Positions 44,162 through 52,278 of a DNA stretch of 64,000 nt are shown here, one piece after another. The notes beneath the pieces are model-generated. The model was not told the origin of the DNA. It did not search any database and was given only the letters and a program-made list of their open reading frames with translations. Each line of letters starts with the position of its first letter. Position 1 is the stretch's first letter. A program made the position numbers and the translations under genes. The DNA is from Granulicella sp. S156 (GTDB lineage: Bacteria; Acidobacteriota; Terriglobia; Terriglobales; Acidobacteriaceae), in NCBI RefSeq assembly GCF_009766105.1, contig NZ_LMUH01000013.1, positions 723,930 through 787,929 on the forward strand, written 5' to 3'.

Positions 44162-45454
44162 ATGTCCGCCGCATCCACCTTTGATCTTCAAGATCTCGCA
44201 CGGCTACGCACGAAGGGTAAGACCCCTGGGATTTACTCCGTCTGCTCAGCCCATCCTTGGGTTCTTGAAGCTGCGATGAAGAAGATCGCGAAAAGCCACG
44301 AACCGCTGCTGATTGAGGCGACCTGCAATCAGGTGAATCAATTCGGTGGCTATACCGGCATGACCCCTCAAGCGTTCCGCGAATACGTGTTCTCCATCGC
44401 GGCTCGCGTAGGTTTCCCCCAGGACAGGATATTGCTGGGCGGAGACCATTTGGGGCCATACCCCTGGCGCCATCTGCCCGCGTCGGAAGCCATGCAGCAT
44501 GCAGCCGACCTTGTAGCAGCATTTGCGAAAGCCGGTTTTACGAAGATCCACCTGGATGCAAGCATGGCTTGCAAATCCGACCCGGTACCGTTGCCCGATG
44601 CTGTAATTGCGGAAAGAGCAGCACGATTAGCCAAGGTGGCAGAGGGGATTGCCGGCCACGAACACTTCCGCTACGTAATAGGTACAGAAGTGCCGGTGCC
44701 AGGCGGTTCTACGGAGGAGCTAGCGGTGTGTGTCACTCAGCCGTCCGATGCAGAAGGGGCGCTGACGCTGCACAAGAATGCTTTTGCTTCAGCAAGCATA
44801 GACGATGCGTGGACACGAGTGGTCGCTCTTGTCGTCCAGCCGGGTGTCGAATTCGGACACGAAGATGTAGTGGAGTATGACCGGCCAAAGGCTCGCCAGT
44901 TGTGCGCGCTCCTCGATCGGCACCCGTCGCTTATCTTTGAAGCCCATTCAACCGACTACCAAAGGCCTGAAGCCTTTGTCGAGTTGGTGAAGGATGGGTT
45001 CGCCATCCTGAAAGTTGGCCCTGCTCTTACCTATGCAATGCGACAGGCAATCTTCGCGCTTCTCTTGATTGAAAAGAGAATGGTCTCCGAAGAACATCGT
45101 TCTCACCTTGAAGAGGTGCTTCAGCAAGCCATGATCGAGCATCCGGAACATTGGAAAGAGCACTACAGCGGCGAACTGCTGGTGGTCGAACGGTTGCGGA
45201 TACATAGCTACAGCGATCGGATTCGCTATTACTGGACTCTCCCCACCGTCACGGCGGCTGTCGCTAAACTTCTTGAGAATCTCGATAGAACGGGCATTCC
45301 GGAGACGTTGCTATCCGACTATCTCCCAATTCAATACGTTCGCGTTCGAAACCATGAGTTAGAGAATTCCCCAGTCCCTCTGATCCTCGACAAGATCGGA
45401 GACGCTCTCGAACCGTATATAGAGGCTTGTGGCGGACTCACCTCCGAGGCATAG
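44162..45454 (+). CDS. gatZ: GatZ/KbaZ-family tagatose-phosphate protein
   Basis: 430 residues, the length of GatZ/KbaZ. Diagnostic segments are GIYSVCSAHPWVLEAAM, IEATCNQVNQFGGYTGMTP, LLGGDHLGPYPWRH, IHLDASMAC, IGTEVPVPGG and FEAHSTDYQ. In enterobacteria this family is the non-catalytic subunit of the class II tagatose-1,6-bisphosphate aldolase with GatY/KbaY. Other members, as I recall from Agrobacterium, act alone as D-tagatose-6-phosphate 4-epimerase. No GatY-like gene lies here, which favours epimerisation of tagatose-6-phosphate to fructose-6-phosphate. GGAG stands 5-6 nt before the ATG. The dispersed repeat 45505-45606 follows. Confidence 0.88.
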   Translation: MSAASTFDLQDLARLRTKGKTPGIYSVCSAHPWVLEAAMKKIAKSHEPLLIEATCNQVNQFGGYTGMTPQAFREYVFSIAARVGFPQDRILLGGDHLGPYPWRHLPASEAMQHAADLVAAFAKAGFTKIHLDASMACKSDPVPLPDAVIAERAARLAKVAEGIAGHEHFRYVIGTEVPVPGGSTEELAVCVTQPSDAEGALTLHKNAFASASIDDAWTRVVALVVQPGVEFGHEDVVEYDRPKARQLCALLDRHPSLIFEAHSTDYQRPEAFVELVKDGFAILKVGPALTYAMRQAIFALLLIEKRMVSEEHRSHLEEVLQQAMIEHPEHWKEHYSGELLVVERLRIHSYSDRIRYYWTLPTVTAAVAKLLENLDRTGIPETLLSDYLPIQYVRVRNHELENSPVPLILDKIGDALEPYIEACGGLTSEA

Positions 45455-45504
45455 CGTCCTAAAAATCTGTCCCAAAAACTCGCGATTGCACCTATTTTGT
45501 AAGT

Positions 45505-45606
45505 GTTGCTGTTGTTTGTTTTTCGCCGTCATCCTGAAGCGGAGCTGAAGGACCCCCGCATTGGCATCACCACAGACGCAAGGCGAGACAAAACAACAAG
45601 AGCAAC
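45505..45606. repeat. Dispersed repeat with long imperfect hairpin
   Basis: Arms at 45505-45527 (GTTGCTGTTGTTTGTTTT...) and 45582-45606 pair imperfectly and enclose a GTCATCCTGAAGCGGAGCTG motif (from 45528). The same motif type recurs at 54739 and 62450. It lies between the convergent gatZ and Lrp genes, where it could act as a terminator. Confidence 0.6.
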
Positions 45607-45626
45607 CGCGAGTCTTTCGACACGCT

Positions 45627-46130
45627 CTAAGAGTCCCCGGGCTTACTCCGTCGTGGCTTCTGGCTATAGCGAACCGCCGGCAGGATGCTGTTCCACGGAA
45701 CAGGTGATGCCAAAATCATCGACGTGTTCGTCGCCACATAGGGCATCATGGAGTCGATGACTTCCTCCATGTGGGCCACATCTCGAACGGCTATCTGTAC
45801 CATGAAGGATTCGGCGCCGGTAACGCGGTGGCATTGCAGTACCTCGGGTAATTTTCGAACAAGCGCGGAGAACTTTGTGAGTTTGTCGCCCGCCACCGTT
45901 ACTTTGACGAAGGCACGCACAGGCAGTCCTACTTTCGATGGATCGACAAGGGTGCGATAGCCAACAATCACCTGTTTTTCTTCAAGCCGGTGAACCCGCT
46001 CAATGACGGCCGGGGTAGACAGCCCCACGCGGCGACCGAGTTCTGCAAAAGCGATACGTGCGTTCGCTTGAAGTTCTGCCAGAATCTCGCAATCGATGTT
46101 ATCGATGTCCGGTGAGGCCAATCCAGTCAT
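45627..46130 (-). CDS. Lrp/AsnC-family transcriptional regulator
   Basis: 167 residues from the ATG at 46130, which has GGAGAA upstream; the open frame runs 51 codons further but without a ribosome site. The N-terminal helix-turn-helix (NIDCEILAELQANARIAFAELGRRVGLSTPAVIERVHRLEEKQVI) and C-terminal RAM/ACT-like effector domain (VTVAGDKLTKFSALVRKLPEVLQCHRVTGAESFMVQIAV) are typical. These proteins form octamers and respond to amino acids. It is divergent from the peptide deformylase gene (134-bp gap). Target genes cannot be told. Confidence 0.9.
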   Translation of the reverse strand: MTGLASPDIDNIDCEILAELQANARIAFAELGRRVGLSTPAVIERVHRLEEKQVIVGYRTLVDPSKVGLPVRAFVKVTVAGDKLTKFSALVRKLPEVLQCHRVTGAESFMVQIAVRDVAHMEEVIDSMMPYVATNTSMILASPVPWNSILPAVRYSQKPRRSKPGDS

Positions 46131-46263
46131 ACACGTTCTCCAGAAATCAAAGACTATAACCAATAGCTGTTGACTATTATCCTGTGTAAAGGTCGTTACG
46201 CATTTCTTTCTAATGCAGATTATAGGGAACACCATAAATCCATCATTCCGAAGGTGACAGAAG

Positions 46264-46827
46264 ATGCGTTTAAAGATTGCCACCGTTGGGGAACCGGTCT
46301 TGCGAACTCCGGCGCAAGCGTTGTCGAAGGAGCAGATCTTGAGCCCTTCGATTCAGAACCTCATCGACTACATGAGAGAAACCGTTCGCGATGCTCCCGG
46401 AGTCGGTCTCGCCGCTCCCCAGATCGGAGAATCGTTGCAGCTTGCAGTTATCGAAGACAAGGCTGAGTACCAAAAGACGTTTACCGAAGCTGAGCTGAAG
46501 GAGCGCGGGCGCAAAGTGATCCCGTTCCATGTCCTTGTGAACCCAGTCATTGAACTGCGCGGAGAGCCAACCGCGACCTTTTTCGAAGGGTGTTTAAGCT
46601 TGCCCGGTTTCACCGCGCTGGTACCCAGGGCAAAAGAAGTACGGGTCACATGTCTCGATCATGAGGGCGAGCCTCGGGTCATTGAGGCTTCAGGATGGTA
46701 TGCGCGCATCCTCCAGCATGAGATTGACCACCTGCACGGCACGCTATACATCGACCGCATGCAAGCCCGTAGTTTTTCTTCCCTCGAAAACTACACAAGA
46801 CATTGGAAAAACCATTCTCCTAAATGA
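46264..46827 (+). CDS. def: Peptide deformylase
   Basis: 187 residues with all three deformylase motifs: GVGLAAPQIG, EGCLSLPG (metal-ligand Cys) and QHEIDHLHG (two His ligands and the catalytic Glu). The enzyme removes the formyl group from the N-terminal methionine of new proteins at the ribosome. No fmt gene is adjacent, unlike the common def-fmt pair, so this may be a second deformylase copy. The insertion AEYQKTFTEAELKERGRKVI between motifs 1 and 2 resembles type 1B/III-like variants. It shares a divergent promoter region with the Lrp/AsnC gene. Confidence 0.95.
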   Translation: MRLKIATVGEPVLRTPAQALSKEQILSPSIQNLIDYMRETVRDAPGVGLAAPQIGESLQLAVIEDKAEYQKTFTEAELKERGRKVIPFHVLVNPVIELRGEPTATFFEGCLSLPGFTALVPRAKEVRVTCLDHEGEPRVIEASGWYARILQHEIDHLHGTLYIDRMQARSFSSLENYTRHWKNHSPK

Positions 46828-46899
46828 TTGGATCAAATTCCGGATCGAAGCACGCATTTACTCCACCCTGGGTTACGGACCAAGAAAAGGTAGAGCCCT

Positions 46900-46941
46900 G
46901 AAGGGGCGGTATATCTCGGTTGCACGATATACCGTCCCTTC
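46900..46941. repeat. REP-like hairpin between convergent genes
   Basis: GAAGGGGCGGTATATC (46900-46915) and its near-complement (46926-46941, one mismatch) flank a 10-nt loop. It lies between def (+) and htpG (-) and may end both transcripts. The GAAGGGGCGG start recurs in the element at 48911. Confidence 0.65.
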
Positions 46942-46977
46942 ACGGCCAGACCCCTTTGCCACTTGACCCCGGTTCCC

Positions 46978-48843
46978 CTAGATCGAAAGACTGAGCACAC
47001 GGTTAAGGCGTTGAACGAAGGCCGCAGGATCCTGCAACGGCACTCCTTCCATCAACAAAGCCTGGTCAAAAAGCATCCAGGCCGCATCCTGAGTCACGGC
47101 ATCGTCAGAACGTGAGAGCAGCTTCTTGACGATCTCGTGGTCGGGATTGATCTCAAGCGTGGGCTTGGGTGCAGGAATATCCTTCTGTCCCATCGCACGC
47201 AGCATTTGCTGCATCTGCAGGGAAGGCTCCTCTTCGTCGGAGACGATGCAGGAGGGACTGTCTGCCAGTCGGACGGAGGCTCTCACATCCTTCACGCGGT
47301 CTCCCAGCGTGGCCTTGAGCTTGTCGAGCAGAGGCTTCAGTGCCTCGGCATTGTCCGGCTCTGCCTCATCCTTCAAGTCATCGCTGGTAGAAGCCTTATT
47401 GACGGCCTTGAGCTCGAGGTCCCCATACTTGTCGATACCCGAGAAGACGATCTCGTCGATGTCATCATCAAGAATGAGAACCTCGATATCCTTCTTCTTA
47501 TAGATCTCGAGCAGAGGCGACGTCCGGAGTAACGATTCGCTTCCGCCAGTGATGTAGTAGAGGCTCTTCTGGTCTTCCTTCATGCGCGATTTCACATCGG
47601 CCAGGCCGGTAAGGCCATCCACCTTCGTGGACTTAAAGCGCACCAGATCGAGGAGCGATTCACGGTTCGCATAGTCGCCGTACAGGCCCTCCTTGAGCGG
47701 ACGGTTGTACTCGGTGATGAACTCCAGGTACTTTTCCGGTTGATGGGTTGCGATGTTCTTCAACTCGGAGAGAATCTTCTTGACGCTGGCGGTGCGAATG
47801 CTGGTCAGCACGCGATTCTGCTGCAGTATCTCGCGGCTCACGTTGAGCGGAAGGTCTTCGCTGTCAATAATGCCGCGAATAAAGCGCAAGTACTGTGGCA
47901 GAAGCTCCTTGGAGTCATCCATGATGAACACGCGCTTCACATAGAGCTTCACGCCCACCTTGTATTCAGCCTGGTAAAGGTCAAGCGGAGCTTTGGCAGG
48001 CACGTAGAACAGCGTGGTGTAGTCCAGCGTCCCCTCAGCCTTGGTGTGGAACCAGAACAACGGATCCCGTGAATCGCCAGAGATGGATTTGTACAGCTCT
48101 TTGTAATCCTCTTCCGTGAGTTCACTCTTAGGGCGGCGCCAGAGGGCACTGGCAGCGTTGACCTGTTCGGTGGTGCGGACCTTATCCGACTTCTTCTCGG
48201 CTTCATTCCACTCGCTCTTGTCGTAGGTGAGGAAGATCGGGAAGGCGATGTGGTTGGAGTACTTCTTCACCACCTCCTGCAAGCGCCAGCTGTTGGCGTA
48301 CTGTTTGCCTTCCTCATTGAAGTGAAGCAGGATGGTGGTGCCGGCGACGTCGCGCTCCGCGGGCTCGATCTCGAAGCCGCTCTTGCCATCGCTCACCCAG
48401 CGCCAGGCCTTGTCTTCACCAGCCTTGCGGGAGACGACCTCGATGCGGTCTGCAACCATGAAGGCGCTATAGAAGCCGACGCCGAACTGGCCAATGAGGT
48501 TCGAATCCCTTTTAGCGTCTCCGGAGAGCTGTGAGAGGAAGTTCTTCGTTCCGGAGCGTGCGATGGTGCCCAGATGCGAGACCAGGTCCTCTTCGTTCAT
48601 ACCGATGCCTGTGTCGGCGATCGTGAGGGTGCTCTTCTCCTCGTCGAGCTCCAGGTCGATGCGAGGATTGAAGGGCAGCGCTTTGTAGGCCTCGTCCGTA
48701 AGCGTGAGGTGGCGCAGCTTATCGAGCGCGTCGGAGGAGTTCGAGATGAGTTCGCGCAGGAAGATCTCTGGGTGCGAGTAAAGAGAGTGGATGATCAGTT
48801 GTAGGAGTTGACTGACTTCGGTCTGAAATTCACGTTTCGACAT
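46978..48843 (-). CDS. htpG: Chaperone HtpG (Hsp90)
   Basis: 621 residues from the ATG at 48843 (SKREFQTEVSQLLQL); a TTG ten codons upstream is an unlikely start. The GHKL ATP-binding domain has LISNSSDALDKLRHL, IADTGIGM and GQFGVGFYSAFMV; the middle domain has LPLNVSREILQQNRVL with the catalytic Arg; the C-terminal dimerisation domain is complete and lacks the eukaryotic MEEVD tail. HtpG is a cytosolic ATP-dependent foldase. A TATAAT hexamer lies only 6 nt before the ATG, so a leaderless message is possible. It is convergent with def across a REP-like hairpin. Confidence 0.97.
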   Translation of the reverse strand: MSKREFQTEVSQLLQLIIHSLYSHPEIFLRELISNSSDALDKLRHLTLTDEAYKALPFNPRIDLELDEEKSTLTIADTGIGMNEEDLVSHLGTIARSGTKNFLSQLSGDAKRDSNLIGQFGVGFYSAFMVADRIEVVSRKAGEDKAWRWVSDGKSGFEIEPAERDVAGTTILLHFNEEGKQYANSWRLQEVVKKYSNHIAFPIFLTYDKSEWNEAEKKSDKVRTTEQVNAASALWRRPKSELTEEDYKELYKSISGDSRDPLFWFHTKAEGTLDYTTLFYVPAKAPLDLYQAEYKVGVKLYVKRVFIMDDSKELLPQYLRFIRGIIDSEDLPLNVSREILQQNRVLTSIRTASVKKILSELKNIATHQPEKYLEFITEYNRPLKEGLYGDYANRESLLDLVRFKSTKVDGLTGLADVKSRMKEDQKSLYYITGGSESLLRTSPLLEIYKKKDIEVLILDDDIDEIVFSGIDKYGDLELKAVNKASTSDDLKDEAEPDNAEALKPLLDKLKATLGDRVKDVRASVRLADSPSCIVSDEEEPSLQMQQMLRAMGQKDIPAPKPTLEINPDHEIVKKLLSRSDDAVTQDAAWMLFDQALLMEGVPLQDPAAFVQRLNRVLSLSI

Positions 48844-48910
48844 AGTCCCATTATAAAAAGAACGGATAGGCAAAGCTTGGGGGCTAACCTTCGTTCCAGG
48901 CTTTTGTTTT

Positions 48911-48968
48911 GAAGGGGCGGGGCTTCAGCCCCGCCGTTAGGGCATCCCATAAAAGCGGCTTTAGCCGC
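48911..48968. repeat. REP-like double hairpin
   Basis: GGCGGGGC-TTCA-GCCCCGCC (48916-48935) is followed by GCGGCT-TT-AGCCGC (48955-48968). It lies in the 188-bp spacer between htpG and the divergent hrpB gene, upstream of both, so it is not a terminator for either. Confidence 0.65.
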
Positions 48969-49031
48969 GGAGGGAGCAATGCCTGGCAACAGCATTGACG
49001 CCATGGGAACCCCCGTGTTCCGATCAACGCA

Positions 49032-51371
49032 GTGAGTCGAAAGCCAGCACTTCCGGTGGATGCGATTCTGCCGGAGATTCTTTCGTCCCTGCAGCACACG
49101 CCCAACCTCGTCATCGAAGCGCCACCGGGAGCCGGCAAGACCACGCGCGTTCCTCCAGCCCTTCTCGGTCTTGTCAGCGGTGAAATCATCGTGCTCGAAC
49201 CCCGCAGGATCGCGGCTCGCATGGCTGCCCGCAGGGTCGCGCAGGAGCTTGGCGAAGATGTCGGAGAAACAGTTGGCTACCAGGTCCGTTTCGAGGAGAA
49301 AATCAGCTCGCGCACGCGACTGCGGTTTGTCACGGAGGGCATTCTCGCTCGCCGGCTCCTGACCGATCCAGTCCTCAAGGGGATCGACGCCATTGTCCTC
49401 GACGAGTTCCACGAACGCCACCTCGATAGCGATCTTGCTCTGGCACTCCTGAAGCGCCTTCAGATCACGCGACCGGAGATACGCATCATCGTGATGTCGG
49501 CCACACTCGATGCCGCGCCGATAGCCCGATACCTTGGCGACTGCCCCATCCTTCGGTCTGAGGGAAGGCTGTTTCCGTTGTCGATCAGGCATCTGCTGCA
49601 CTCATCCGAACCACTGCCTGTTCAGGTGAGGAAGGCCGTAGAGCTGCTCCATAGAGAGCAACACTCCGGCAATATCCTCACCTTCCTGCCAGGAACCGCA
49701 GAGATCCGTCGAGCCATGCGCGAGTGCGAAACCATCGCTCGCCAAGCGGGTCTGGTGGTACTGCCCCTGCATGGTGATCTTTCCCCCGCGGAGCAGGACC
49801 GCGCTGTACTGCCGTCTGCGGAGAGAAAGCTTATCCTCGCGACCAACGTTGCGGAAAGCTCCGTGACCGTCGAAGGAGTTACTGCGGTCATCGACAGTGG
49901 TGTGGCACGCTTCGCCACCTACTCCCCGTGGACCGGACTGCCGACGTTGCAGGTAGGCCGTGTCAGCAAGGCCTCCGCAACCCAACGCGCTGGAAGAGCC
50001 GGCCGCACCGGCCCTGGCCAGGTGGTGCGTCTCTATCCGGAGGAAGACTACAGACTGCGCCCGGAGCACGACACTCCCGAGATCGCCCGCACTGATCTCT
50101 CTCAGCTTTTGCTCAGCCTTCGCGCGATGAAGGTAGCTGACCTTGATTGGCTGGATGCTCCACCGGCAGAGGCCGTGCAGAGCGCTGAGTCGCTGCTCGA
50201 CCGCCTTGGAGCCATTGGTGCAATGGCGCAGCGCCTTGCCCGTTTTCCGTTGCCTCCGCGGCTATCCCGCATCCTGATCGAAGCGCTAGACCGAGGCGTC
50301 GGAGAGGATGGCTGCCGTGCAACGGCGATGCTTGGACTGGGAGCCCGCAGTGAGAAGAACGATCTGCTTACTGCCTTGGACCTGCCGCAGGACCATCGTT
50401 TGCGGCAGCACACGGAACAACTGCTCAGGATGGCTCGACCGCCAAAACAGACTCGTCATGATGACGAAGCATTGCTGCTCTCGGTGCTGACTGGTTTTCC
50501 CGATCGTGTAGCCCGGCGGCGAACTGGCAATCAGGTGCTGCTATCGACAGGCATCTCGGCCGAGGTCGCAGGCGAGCCGCCACCCTATGAATTCATGCTC
50601 GCAGTCGATGCGGAGGACCGTCAGGAGAATCCCTTGCCGCTCATCCGCATGACCGCCAGAATCGAGCCGGAGTGGCTGCTCGATCTCTTCTCAGACCGTG
50701 TTGAAGAGAGATCAACTGTGTCCTGGAATCGCACCACAGAGCGGGTCGAGAAAGTAAGCGCTCTGCTCTATGACAAGCTGGTCATAGAGGAGTCGCGAGG
50801 AGCCGCCCCGGGTCCCGAAGCCGCCGACCTGCTCGCGCGTAAAGCACTCGAAGCAGGCATAGATCGCTTTGTAGAAAAGGAAGCGCTGGAGCACTTCCAG
50901 GCTCGATTGAGCTTCGCGGGATTCGAGCCACCGGACATCCCCCAGGCGCTGCGCGACCTGTGTATGGGGCTCCAAAGCTTCGCCGAACTCAAGGAGGCAG
51001 CCGAGAGCCTCATGCCCCTCCTTGAGGGGAAGTTGAACGCCAGGCTCCTCAACGAAGTAGCGCCTCTCAGCATTCGTCTCAAAAATGGACGGCAGACGAA
51101 GATTCACTATGAGCAGGAAAGGCCACCATGGATCTCATCCCGCCTCCAGGACTTCTTCGGGATGCAGGACACTCCCCGTATCGGGCCGGATAAGACACCG
51201 CTCGTCGTTCACCTCCTGGCGCCAAACCATCGCGCGGTACAGACGACCACCGACCTTGCCGGATTCTGGGAGCGCCTCTACCCGCAGGTTCGACGAGAAC
51301 TGATGCGCCGCTATCCCAGGCACGCATGGCCGGAGCAGCCGCATCTTCAACAAGAGACGATCAGGAAGTAG
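49032..51371 (+). CDS. hrpB: ATP-dependent helicase HrpB
   Basis: 779 residues from a GTG without a clear Shine-Dalgarno. DEAH-box helicase motifs: PPGAGKTTRVP (Walker A, residues 31-41), DEFHER (123-128), MSATLD (154-159), NVAESSVTVEGV, and RAGRAGRTGPG (motif VI). The HA2-like region and the HrpB-specific C-terminus (HYEQERPPWISSRLQDFFGMQDTP ... GFWERLYPQVRRELMRRYPRH) follow, so the protein is full length, slightly short for the family. It unwinds RNA in vitro as a DExH protein; its cellular role is poorly known. It is divergent from htpG. Confidence 0.95.
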   Translation: MSRKPALPVDAILPEILSSLQHTPNLVIEAPPGAGKTTRVPPALLGLVSGEIIVLEPRRIAARMAARRVAQELGEDVGETVGYQVRFEEKISSRTRLRFVTEGILARRLLTDPVLKGIDAIVLDEFHERHLDSDLALALLKRLQITRPEIRIIVMSATLDAAPIARYLGDCPILRSEGRLFPLSIRHLLHSSEPLPVQVRKAVELLHREQHSGNILTFLPGTAEIRRAMRECETIARQAGLVVLPLHGDLSPAEQDRAVLPSAERKLILATNVAESSVTVEGVTAVIDSGVARFATYSPWTGLPTLQVGRVSKASATQRAGRAGRTGPGQVVRLYPEEDYRLRPEHDTPEIARTDLSQLLLSLRAMKVADLDWLDAPPAEAVQSAESLLDRLGAIGAMAQRLARFPLPPRLSRILIEALDRGVGEDGCRATAMLGLGARSEKNDLLTALDLPQDHRLRQHTEQLLRMARPPKQTRHDDEALLLSVLTGFPDRVARRRTGNQVLLSTGISAEVAGEPPPYEFMLAVDAEDRQENPLPLIRMTARIEPEWLLDLFSDRVEERSTVSWNRTTERVEKVSALLYDKLVIEESRGAAPGPEAADLLARKALEAGIDRFVEKEALEHFQARLSFAGFEPPDIPQALRDLCMGLQSFAELKEAAESLMPLLEGKLNARLLNEVAPLSIRLKNGRQTKIHYEQERPPWISSRLQDFFGMQDTPRIGPDKTPLVVHLLAPNHRAVQTTTDLAGFWERLYPQVRRELMRRYPRHAWPEQPHLQQETIRK

Positions 51372-51511
51372 AGTCACAAGCGTTTGCTGCTGCCGTAGAC
51401 GTTGGCGCACATATTTTCTTAGGACGTGGGGAAGAAACCTTCTCACGCGCGCATACTTTTCTAGGAGGGCGAATGTCCAGAATAGAAGTTGGGCGCGATG
51501 AGACGGTAGAT

Positions 51512-51540
51512 CCCCTCCTGCAAGGTGCGCTTGCAAGGGG
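51512..51540 (+). promoter_or_regulatory. Hairpin covering the sigma factor ribosome site
   Basis: TGCAAG/CTTGCA (51519-51524 with 51530-51535) and CCCC/GGGG (51512-51515 with 51537-51540) form a two-part stem. Its right arm is the AGGGG Shine-Dalgarno of the sigma gene starting at 51547. Opening would be needed for translation, as in RNA thermometers or attenuators. The remaining spacer from 51372 shows no other feature. Confidence 0.45.
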
Positions 51541-51546
51541 AACGAG

Positions 51547-52278
51547 ATGAGCTCCCGCATCTCACGGCTCGACCTCGGCATAATCCCGTCACATGCGGGG
51601 GAAGTCCTCGATGTCGGCGTCAACAGCCTGCCCGTAGCCCCGACGGCAGCGGGATCGTCGCTTCTCGGTCATCTTCGATACAAGCTTCTGTCGGATGAAC
51701 GTCTAGCCAGATGTCTCCAGGCTGGAGAGTCCGATGCGCTCACTACGCTGTTTGAACGGCATAGCCCACTCCTGTTTGCGATCGCAAGGCGAGTTCTCCG
51801 TAACGACGCCGAAGCGGAAGATGCCGTTCAGCAAATATTCATCGATGTCTTTCGCTCCATCGAACAGTTTGATCCCGGTAAGGGAGAGTTCAAGACCTGG
51901 TTACTGATGTTTGCCTATCACCGGAGTTTTGATCGCCGTCGCCACCTCTCCGCGACTGGATTTTTCTCCACTGATCCCCTGGAAGAGAGCTTTATCGATA
52001 GCCTTTCTGAGTCCTTACGCTCAACGGCCTATCCCTCCATAGAGGCGGGCATCTTGATCCGCGAGGTGTTGGGCCAAATCGAACTTCGCCAGCGGCGCAC
52101 CATCGAACTGGTGTATTACGAAGGCCTGACCGCCGAGGAAGTTGCCTCTCGTACTGGAGAAACCGTGCGCGTCGTCCGCCACAACCTGTATCGCGGCCTG
52201 GAGAAGCTTAGAAAAGCTCTATTCAAAGATCGCAGTGCCGAAACGCCTGCCCCCAGGTCGAAGGGAGGGCAACGATGA
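51547..52278 (+). CDS. ECF-type RNA polymerase sigma factor
   Basis: 243 residues. An N-terminal ~40-residue extension precedes sigma region 2 (LFERHSPLLFAIARRVLRNDAEAEDAVQQIFIDVFRSIEQFDPGKGEFKTWLLMFAYHRSFDRRR) and region 4 (RRTIELVYYEGLTAEEVASRTGETVRVVRHNLYRGLEKLRKAL). There is no region 1 or 3, hence the ECF class. Its stop overlaps the start of the zinc anti-sigma gene (ATGA), so the two are translationally coupled. The AGGGG ribosome site is inside a hairpin. It probably responds to an envelope or redox stress and drives its own operon with the OmpH-like gene. Confidence 0.93.
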   Translation: MSSRISRLDLGIIPSHAGEVLDVGVNSLPVAPTAAGSSLLGHLRYKLLSDERLARCLQAGESDALTTLFERHSPLLFAIARRVLRNDAEAEDAVQQIFIDVFRSIEQFDPGKGEFKTWLLMFAYHRSFDRRRHLSATGFFSTDPLEESFIDSLSESLRSTAYPSIEAGILIREVLGQIELRQRRTIELVYYEGLTAEEVASRTGETVRVVRHNLYRGLEKLRKALFKDRSAETPAPRSKGGQR

